Assembly: GCA_029820565.1 (NCBI GenBank)
Contig: JALGUR010000022.1
Span: 23,797 to 87,796 of the forward strand
Source of the DNA: Candidatus Zipacnadia bacterium
GTDB taxonomy: Bacteria > Armatimonadota > Zipacnadia > Zipacnadales > Zipacnadaceae
Length of the DNA: 64,000 nt
Reading direction: 5' to 3'
Positions 57,814-64,000 of the stretch are shown here, piece after piece. The notes beneath the pieces were generated by a model. That model ran no database searches. It was not told the origin of the DNA and was given only the letters and a program-made list of their open reading frames with translations. The position numbers were made by a program, and so were the translations under genes. The stretch's first letter is position 1. Every line of letters begins with the position of its first letter.

Positions 57814-60725
57814 ATGACTATGACAAAACCAGGCAAACAATGTAATAACATGCGGGATTCAGCAAACGGTCATCCGCCATTGTTATCCACGAGATTGTGG
57901 GCTAAATTCTCGCTATTGGCGTTGCTTATAGCGGTTGGCTACCCACCTGTCTTCGCCGACGGACCCTCAGACGATTTTCAGTTGATATGGGCCAAAGTTT
58001 GGCGTGATAATCACTTCCAACCTGACGCCGCATACGCCACGGGCTATGGCATAACCATAGACCACTCAGGCTGCATATACATCGCTGGCAATACGAGAGA
58101 TACGCTGGGCGCCCCTTGGTATGGCTATATTATGAAGACTGACCAAGACCTCAACGAGATTTGGTATAGACGAGACTATATTCCGCCTACAAGCTGGATC
58201 ACTGGCATACACCGGATTACGCTGGCATCGGATGGCAATCTTGTTGCTCATGCGACAGCTGTTTTCGACGGCCAAGCATACGTCAGGCTCATGAAGATAG
58301 ATTCGCGCGACGGTAGTGTGATCTGGCAAACAGACGTCGCAAGGGGCAATGAAGTGTATGACATTTGGGGCGATGGGGCTGGCCCGGCCTTGGATAGGCA
58401 GGGAAACATATATGTCGCCTCAGGGAAGGGCTCTCGGTACTGGAATCACGCCGAACCCCTGGGCATCTACAAATTTGACTCTAATGGAAACTTACTTTGG
58501 AGCAGGGAAGACCACCTCTGCGGCCATTATTCCGATGCCTTTGGGTGGTGCGACGTTTGGGAACTAGTTGTAGATAGCGAAGACAGTGTGTATGTGTCGG
58601 CTGTGGGTTGGTTTGAGGGGCGTCAGTTCGATTTCGGGCTGCTCAAATACAATGCCGATGGTAACTATGCGTGGACGAGAATCTCTAACAGGTGGAGCTG
58701 TTGGGACTCTCCGCGAGGATTAGCAATTGACTCCCAAGACCACATCTACCAAACCGGCAATGGGGGGGGACGACCAGCGAGGGCAGGAGCGATAGTATAC
58801 GACAAAGAGGGCAATACTCTCTACAAGGGCTTACTGTACGACTTCAGCAGCGCATATCCTTACGGTACAGCGGTGGACAAAGACGGCAACCTAATCATAC
58901 ATGGCGCGACCTACGAGTGGTTTCCCATTTCGGAGATAGCAAAGTACAAATATTTGTCGTCGGAGTTAGTCAAGATTGCTTCTATTGAATATCAATTCCC
59001 TAACCGAATGATAGGCCAGCCTCCCTCCAGGACAGCCGTGGACCCGTGGGGCAATACATATTGCCTGCAGTGGTTCGAAAGCACCGACTATTCTGGGGCG
59101 CAAGTTGGCATAATCAAGGTCGGCACCCCCCCTGCGGCCGATCGGCTTTCCTGGGTCGGTTTGTCCCGTGGGAAAGAGTATGCAACGGACGGGGTAGGCC
59201 CTGAGAGCGCAGCGGCCGGAACCGAATTCGACTTTTTGGTCAAGTATACAGATGCTGCGGGAAACGCACCCGCTACGGTCAAGCTCCATTTGGCCTTGAA
59301 CGGCAAGGCACTCGCTGATAGTCCTTTGACGATGATTAACGAAACTGATTCAACTGGTTGGGCTGCGGGCGTAACATTTGCTGCGCCCGGTGTACAACTA
59401 ACAGAACCGGGAGTATATGTCTACCGCTTCCGTGCCTATGATAGTACCGGATTTGAAATCGCCGCGTGCCCTCCAGTATCAGTGGCTCCGATGGCAGGCC
59501 CAATAGTCGTCCCAGCATGCCAGCACACATTCAGCGCGGGACGAATGATGGTGGGCATGCCGTTACAGGTGACTGGTTTCCCTACAATGGAAGACTTGTT
59601 AGGAATTGCTGACAATAAGGTAGGCTGGTGGGACCCATCCGCGTCAGACTATATCACCTTTGATGCACCCACTGATTACCTACTTGGCCGAGGATACTGG
59701 GCAGATCTTGACGACGAAACCCAGGTAGAGATTGCCGCTACTGCACTTACTAGTCAGTTCACATACGATGTCCGGGACGGCTGGAACATTGTCGGTAGTC
59801 CCTATTTGCCCGAGATTGGGTTGGAGTCAATAACGGGGGCACCGACTCTCAGGCCATTTGCCTGGACTGACCAGGGCAATGGTTATGAATTAGTGGCACC
59901 GATTACTGACAGCCTAAACCTGATTCACAATACCCTCAAGCCCTGGTGGGGATATTGGGTGCTGTCGGATGGTGACGGGACTATCACTTGGAGCCAGACC
60001 AGTCCCAGCGCCCAAAATGTTGAACTGCTGCAGATCGGCCGGGCGGATGTCGAGCAGGGTGGCTGGCAGATACAATTGACCGCGAAGGCGGGCTCGCGGT
60101 CTGATTTATGCAACTACTGCGGAGTGGCTGATGAGCAAACCGCACAGGCGCTGAGTATCGCCAATCCGCCGCCGGCCAGCGGCTCGGTAGACCTGTACTT
60201 CCCTAACCAGGCTGGGCCGATGAAGTGCGCACCGACCTATCCGATACCGAAGTGACTATCGGCTATCCTGACCTGAGTGTGCTGCCCAATGATTACCGAC
60301 TGACGCTGACCGACCTGGACGCCGACAAGTCCACCTATATGCGTACTACTGCCGGCTACACTTACAATTCCGGGCTGCAGGGCGGAGTGCGGCATTTCCA
60401 GATAACCGCCGCACCGAAGACGCAAACCAGTCTGCTGGTGACCGGCGTAACTGCCCAGCAGGTCAACGGCCAGCAGGTGGCGATAACTTATACCCTCTCG
60501 GCAGCCGCGCAGGTGGACATCCAAATACGCAACATTGCCGGGCGGGTTATCCGCCAGGTACAAGCCGATGCCCTTCAGCCCGCCGGAAGCAACACGGCCC
60601 CCTGGAATCTGACCAATGCCAGCGGTAGTCGTGTCCCCGCCGGCACCTATTTGTGCGTCATCACGGCCCGCACCGAGCATGGCCAGCAGGCTACTTGCCT
60701 GCGCCCGGTAGCCATAAACCGGTGA
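57814..60725 (+). CDS. Large exported beta-propeller protein with FlgD-like C-terminal domain, one frameshift
   Basis: About 970 residues if one missing base near 60224 is restored. The first frame stops at 60257 region after PNQAGPMK; the next frame continues VRTDLSDTEVTIGYPDLSVL to 60725. Residues 1-45 hold a signal peptide (FSLLALLIAVGYPPVFADG). Then a propeller with blades such as GYGITIDHSGCIYIAGNTRD, PALDRQGNIYVASGKGSRYW and LAIDSQDHIYQTGNGGGRP (SBBP-like), an Ig-like part (FLVKYTDAAGNAPATVKLHL), and a C-terminal FlgD-type beta domain (ADALQPAGSNTAPWNLTNAS, then RVPAGTYLCVI), common in secreted proteins of diderm bacteria. Start uncertain (GTG 57805, ATG 57814 or 57820). Confidence 0.75.
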
Positions 60726-60753
60726 GCCGAATTAGTTAAGGGAGGATATTAAC

Positions 60754-61401
60754 ATGGCCATAACGCCGCTGAGAAGTGCTATTGTAGTGATAGGAATCCT
60801 GCTGGCTGGATGTGGCGGAGGCTCTAGTGGGCCGCCTGCCGCCGTCCGACCCCTTGCAGTACAGGCAGTTGCCGCCGTACAGCAGGCGACTATTACCCCG
60901 GCTAATACTGTCCCCTTGCTGGGCGATCTGGACGGGGATGAGAGGTGTGGTGTAGGTGATGCGATCAAGATTTTGCGGATAGTAGTGGGATTAGATGATG
61001 ATACTCCAGTCGCTGATGCCAACCAGAACTGCAGTACCGACGTAGGCGACGCCATCAAGCTCCTACGCTATGTAGTAGGTCTGGAGGAGTGGCCATTTGA
61101 GTGGCAGAAGACGTGGGTAAGCGGTGAGGTAAAGGAATATATTGACGAACAGACTACGCCCGCGCTGGAAGGCGTGCAGGTGACTATTGGCGGTCGAAGT
61201 GGTAACACTGATAGCAACGGCCAGTTCACAATCAAGTGTGTACCGGTGGGGGACCAGACGATAGCAGTAAGCAAGAGCGGGTATGTAACGGTGGACTCAT
61301 TGCCGGCAACGGTCTCCGTCCAGCCTGCCACCACTGAGTTGAGTACAATCTATATGATAGGGCCCGGCAGTATGCCTCCACCACCTCCACCTCCAGTTTA
61401 G
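60754..61401 (+). CDS. Lipoprotein with dockerin-like repeats and a carboxypeptidase-regulatory-like domain
   Basis: A 215-residue lipoprotein (lipobox LLAGC). It has two F-hand repeats in dockerin I style: GDLDGDERCGVGDAIKILRI and ADANQNCSTDVGDAIKLLRY, each followed by a VVGL helix end. Asp/Asn ligands for calcium are in place in the first. After it a CarboxypepD_reg-like beta domain (LEGVQVTIGGRSGNTDSNGQ) and a tail of seven prolines. No cohesin is encoded in this window, so what it docks to is unknown; such dockerin-like pairs are frequent in non-cellulosomal bacteria. It follows the big exported protein by 28 bases. Confidence 0.85.
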   Translation: MAITPLRSAIVVIGILLAGCGGGSSGPPAAVRPLAVQAVAAVQQATITPANTVPLLGDLDGDERCGVGDAIKILRIVVGLDDDTPVADANQNCSTDVGDAIKLLRYVVGLEEWPFEWQKTWVSGEVKEYIDEQTTPALEGVQVTIGGRSGNTDSNGQFTIKCVPVGDQTIAVSKSGYVTVDSLPATVSVQPATTELSTIYMIGPGSMPPPPPPPV

Positions 61402-61427
61402 GCCGTAGCTGTTTCTGCTGGGCTAGG

Positions 61428-62276
61428 CTATAGACAAGGCTTGGTCGACTCCGGCGTTGACATTAGAGCCGCCTTGGTTAGTATTTTCTCTACTGACAAA
61501 CAGGCTGGGGAATTGGAAGGCAGGTCGCGCAACGACCTGCCGTGCCAATCATATTCCTCCACACTCGGGTCCTTCTCTATTCTGCCCAGGTACGTTGCCG
61601 CACTGACCTGTTCCAGCCGCTTTGTCATGTCATCAGTAAAGCGATGGTTGGCTACCAGATAAAGGTTTTGGTAGTGGATCCCGATTTCTTGGGAGATTTC
61701 TTTTAGTCTATCTACATTCCGCAGCGATTTGGCCGAGGGGTCCACTATGGCAAATATGGCACCTATCTCAGTGGCTATTCTGCGGTTGATATGTTCCAGA
61801 CCAGCAGGTGAATCTATTAGGGTATAAGTGTAGTTTTTGGTCAAGCCGGGCAGGACTGCTCTCAGGATGTCATTGGGATGACAATAGCAGCCCTGAGTCC
61901 ATTTGACGCCAATAGATACCATATCGAAATCCACCGACTCGTATAGGCAATCCATATGCAGTAGATACTCTACCTTTTGGGCCAGTGGCATCGCGTGGAG
62001 CTCGCGGTAACTGTTAGAGTCTCTATCCTGAATATCATAGAGCACTTCGGAAATGGTTCGTATGCCTTGCTCCGCTAAATCTATCCCCAGCATAGCCGCC
62101 AGATTCTGGTCATTATCGGCATCAATCAGCAACTGGGGAGTCTGCAGATAGCGACTGGCTAAAGCCACAAAAGTCGTTTTTCCCGTGCCGCCTCGTCCGG
62201 TAGCCACAATTATTTGAGCCATTTTGTCTTTATCCGCTGCCTCTCGGGGATGAATATTACCGTTACAGTTATCCAT
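61428..62276 (-). CDS. CooC-like nickel-insertion ATPase (MinD/ParA superfamily)
   Basis: A P-loop ATPase of about 283 residues. The deviant Walker A is ATGRGGTGKTTFVALAS; TPQLLIDADNDQNLAAML is the second strand, and GCYCHPNDILRAVL has the Cys-x-Cys pair typical of CooC/AcsF proteins that load nickel into carbon monoxide dehydrogenase; TYTLIDSPAGLEHINRR is Walker B. No CODH gene is in this window. The start is uncertain: TTG at 62312, ATG at 62276 (used) or ATG at 62222. It adjoins oppF and could be in its operon. Confidence 0.83.
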   Translation of the reverse strand: MDNCNGNIHPREAADKDKMAQIIVATGRGGTGKTTFVALASRYLQTPQLLIDADNDQNLAAMLGIDLAEQGIRTISEVLYDIQDRDSNSYRELHAMPLAQKVEYLLHMDCLYESVDFDMVSIGVKWTQGCYCHPNDILRAVLPGLTKNYTYTLIDSPAGLEHINRRIATEIGAIFAIVDPSAKSLRNVDRLKEISQEIGIHYQNLYLVANHRFTDDMTKRLEQVSAATYLGRIEKDPSVEEYDWHGRSLRDLPSNSPACLSVEKILTKAALMSTPESTKPCL

Positions 62277-62312
62277 TATATCAGGTAGTCCTAACACCCG
62301 CAATAGGAGCAA

Positions 62313-63284
62313 TTAGAATTCGGCGAACGGGCATCTGGCCAAGTGGCCCGCGCCCCAATCCTGCAACTGCGGCTCGTGATCAGCACACTCCGGGTGGGCC
62401 TGAGGACAACGAGTGTGGAATCGGCAACCTGCCGGAGGATAGGTAGGACTAGGAGGCTCCCCAGAGAGACGAATTCGGAGCCGCCCAGCAAGAGGGTCCA
62501 TCACCGGTGCAGCCGAAAGTAACGCCTGAGTGTACGGATGCAAGGGAATCTCGAATATCTGCTGGGCCGGGCCCCATTCCACAATCTGCCCCAGGTACAT
62601 AACTGCCACTATGTCGCTTAGATAGCGGACGGTAGTCATATCATGGGCGATGAACAGGTAGGTTAGCCCTTCTTCATCTTGGAGGTCCTTCATCAGATTC
62701 AAGATTTGAGCCTGATGTGACGCATCCAGGGCTGATACTGGTTCATCAGCGACAATGAAGCACGGACGGCTGGCCAGGGCTCGGGCTATGCCAATGCGCT
62801 GGCGTTGCCCCCCGCTGAATTCGTGAGGATAGCGGGAGACGTGCTGGGGTTGAAGGCCAACCTTATTCAGCAACTCCCGCACGGTAGACTTCTGCTCTTT
62901 GTGCCCACCCAAGTGGTGAATTATCAGGGGTTCGGCAACGATTTGACCCACTGTCATCCGCGGGTCTAGCGAGCCGTGGGGATCTTGGAAAACCAGCTGC
63001 ATCTCCCGCCGGAGCCGTCTCATTTCTCTACCATTGTACTTCCATATATCTCGCCCTTGGAAGTATATACTGCCCGCTGTAGGTTTGATTAAACCCAATA
63101 TCAGGCGGCCTAAGGTGGTTTTGCCACAGCCGCTCTCCCCCACCAAGCCTATAGTTCGGCCGGTTGGTATGCACAAGTCTACCCCATCTACTGCGCGCAC
63201 CGGCGGCTTTTGCCCGGAGAATATACCCGCGTCCGGCCAGAAATATTTCTTCAGATTCTGGGTCTTGATTAACACTTCCGACAT
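62313..63284 (-). CDS. oppF: Dipeptide/oligopeptide-type ABC ATPase (OppF/DppF)
   Basis: A 323-residue ATPase: Walker A GLVGESGCGKTTLGRLILGL, LVFQDPHGSLDPRMTVGQIV (Q-loop), signature FSGGQRQRIGIARALASRPC, Walker B IVADEPVSALDASHQAQI, and the C-terminal oligopeptide extension with the [4Fe-4S]-like Cys pattern (PAGCRFHTRCPQAHPEC). Members transport peptides or, in NikE/DppF relatives, nickel. The only two genes with it in this window are the ATPase partner and the CooC-like gene. Start ATG at 63284. Confidence 0.94.
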   Translation of the reverse strand: MSEVLIKTQNLKKYFWPDAGIFSGQKPPVRAVDGVDLCIPTGRTIGLVGESGCGKTTLGRLILGLIKPTAGSIYFQGRDIWKYNGREMRRLRREMQLVFQDPHGSLDPRMTVGQIVAEPLIIHHLGGHKEQKSTVRELLNKVGLQPQHVSRYPHEFSGGQRQRIGIARALASRPCFIVADEPVSALDASHQAQILNLMKDLQDEEGLTYLFIAHDMTTVRYLSDIVAVMYLGQIVEWGPAQQIFEIPLHPYTQALLSAAPVMDPLAGRLRIRLSGEPPSPTYPPAGCRFHTRCPQAHPECADHEPQLQDWGAGHLARCPFAEF

Positions 63285-63311
63285 CGGTACTCACCGTTAG
63301 CCTCTTCTATT

Positions 63312-63406
63312 GTGGGAGGGACATCCTTGTCCCGACCAGAACACGGCAACTATGACCATCAGGGCACCGTTCGGCAGGCTCAGGACAAGGCGGGCGCCTC
63401 TCCCAC
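63312..63406. repeat. REPIN-like double-hairpin repeat, GTGGGAG type
   Basis: Terminal inverted repeat GTGGGAG (63312-63318)/CTCCCAC (63400-63406). Inside, hairpin GGGACA-tcct-TGTCCC, which also occurs in the GTAGGA-type element, and TTCGGCAGGCTCAGGAC, which also occurs in the CGTAG-type. It thus combines parts of two other repeat kinds. It sits between oppD and oppF. Confidence 0.72.
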
Positions 63407-63427
63407 GACACAAAGAATACCATTGCT

Positions 63428-64000
63428 TTACCCCTGGGCCAGCCAGCAATTGACCAGGTGGCCTTCAGACAGTTGTAGTGCTGGTGGCGCTTCTTTGCGG
63501 CATATTCCCAGTGCGTGGGGGCAGCGGGGATGGAATCGGCAGCCCGCGGGCGGATTTACCAAATCAGGCACCGAGCCCCCAATTACCTGTAGTCGGTCGG
63601 CACCGAGTCGCGGCGTTGACGCCAGCAGGGCCCGGGTGTAGGGGTGCTCGGGAGCGGCAAAGATAGTCTCCACTGGCGCGTTCTCCGCGACTTTCCCCGC
63701 ATACATAACCACTACTCTATCACAGATTTGGGCCGCCAGCGCCAAGTTGTGGGTTATTAGCAACACCGCCATATCAAACCTGCCTCGCAAGTTATCTATC
63801 AACTCCAAAATCTGAGCCTGCAGCGGGGCATCCAGAGCCGCGACCGGCTCGTCGGCTATAAGCAACGCCGGGTGGCCGGCAATGGCCATAGCCAGCATAA
63901 CTCTCTGCCTCATTCCCCCACTGTATTGATGCGGATATTCAGCCAGTCGGCTGGCCGGGTCTGCAAGACCTACCATATCCAGTAATTCCGCAGCCGTCTG
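63428..64000 (-). CDS. oppD: Dipeptide/oligopeptide-type ABC ATPase OppD/DppD, 5' end cut by window edge
   Basis: The last 190 codons of an ATPase whose start lies right of the window: LLDMVGLADPASRLAEYPHQ, signature YSGGMRQRVMLAMAIAGHPA, Walker B LLIADEPVAALDAPLQAQIL, switch His in LLITHNLALAAQ, and the oligopeptide-type C-terminal Cys motif (CRFHPRCPHALGIC). It precedes oppF with a REPIN-like repeat between them, 143 bases apart. Permease and binding-protein genes should lie beyond the edge. Confidence 0.93.
   Translation of the reverse strand, partial: QTAAELLDMVGLADPASRLAEYPHQYSGGMRQRVMLAMAIAGHPALLIADEPVAALDAPLQAQILELIDNLRGRFDMAVLLITHNLALAAQICDRVVVMYAGKVAENAPVETIFAAPEHPYTRALLASTPRLGADRLQVIGGSVPDLVNPPAGCRFHPRCPHALGICRKEAPPALQLSEGHLVNCWLAQG

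Noticed and set aside
1..64000. CRISPR arrays, tRNA, rRNA, transposases, phage genes
   Set aside because: No regularly spaced repeats, no cloverleaf or rRNA-like stretch and no DDE or serine-recombinase protein were seen; the only recombinase is the XerC-like one, which looks like a housekeeping gene.

Overview
The window (about 54% G+C by eye) is chromosomal DNA from an uncultured-looking, free-living bacterium with two membranes: it encodes a TolC-type outer-membrane channel, an RND pump, a porin and several lipoproteins. Its mix of genes (many Gfo/Idh/MocA oxidoreductases and xylose-isomerase-like TIM barrels, uroporphyrinogen-decarboxylase-like and HpcH/HpaI proteins, DUF4091-type exported proteins, hslVU near a xerC-like gene, a dockerin-type lipoprotein) recalls Armatimonadota or a neighbouring candidate phylum. 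That placement is an inference and weak. No rRNA, tRNA, CRISPR array, phage structural gene or transposase was seen.

Layout. 1-8.1 kb: 3' truncated dnaG, a collagen-like exported protein, a sugar isomerase, two exported proteins, a damaged rhomboid gene, a glycosyltransferase and a Trm112-like protein. 8.2-14.9 kb: an efflux operon read leftwards (AbrB regulator, TolC, membrane-fusion protein, RND pump) from a perfect-consensus sigma-70 promoter with an inverted repeat just downstream. 15-20.7 kb: CBS protein, UroD-like protein, TIM-barrel protein, Gfo/Idh oxidoreductase and hslVU. 20.8-24.3 kb: an accessory island with three kinds of double-hairpin repeats, toxin-antitoxin-like small genes, a decayed DUF2283 copy and an acetoacetate-decarboxylase-family gene; it lies between hslV and a xerC-like gene that are often neighbours in other bacteria. 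24.3-36 kb: the recombinase, a dehydrogenase/isomerase pair, a PQQ-like propeller, an MFS transporter, larA, a YfiH-type protein, and pyrF and pyrB around an exported protein that appears to start at AUU.

36-44.5 kb: an aldolase; a coupled leftward operon (exported DUF4091-like protein, 67-codon ORF, radical-SAM/SPASM/SEC-C enzyme of the sulfatase-maturase type, and a subtilisin-fold protein whose catalytic Asp and Ser are Glu and Cys); then an amino-sugar cluster (NagB, PIG-L deacetylase, oxidoreductase). The radical-SAM/Cys-subtilase pairing is the best candidate here for an undescribed system. 44.6-57.2 kb: a porin behind an attenuator-like leader, then a long rightward operon of indolepyruvate ferredoxin oxidoreductase (iorAB), two phenylacetate-CoA ligases, a tandem ACT protein and a complete branched-chain-type ABC importer, which together look like uptake and catabolism of aromatic amino acids or aryl acids via acyl-CoA. 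57.3-64 kb: a large exported propeller protein, a dockerin lipoprotein, and a leftward oppD-oppF-CooC-like group cut by the window edge.

Three genes (rhomboid, DUF4091-like, large propeller) carry apparent frameshifts. Each could be real decay or an assembly error; reads would decide.
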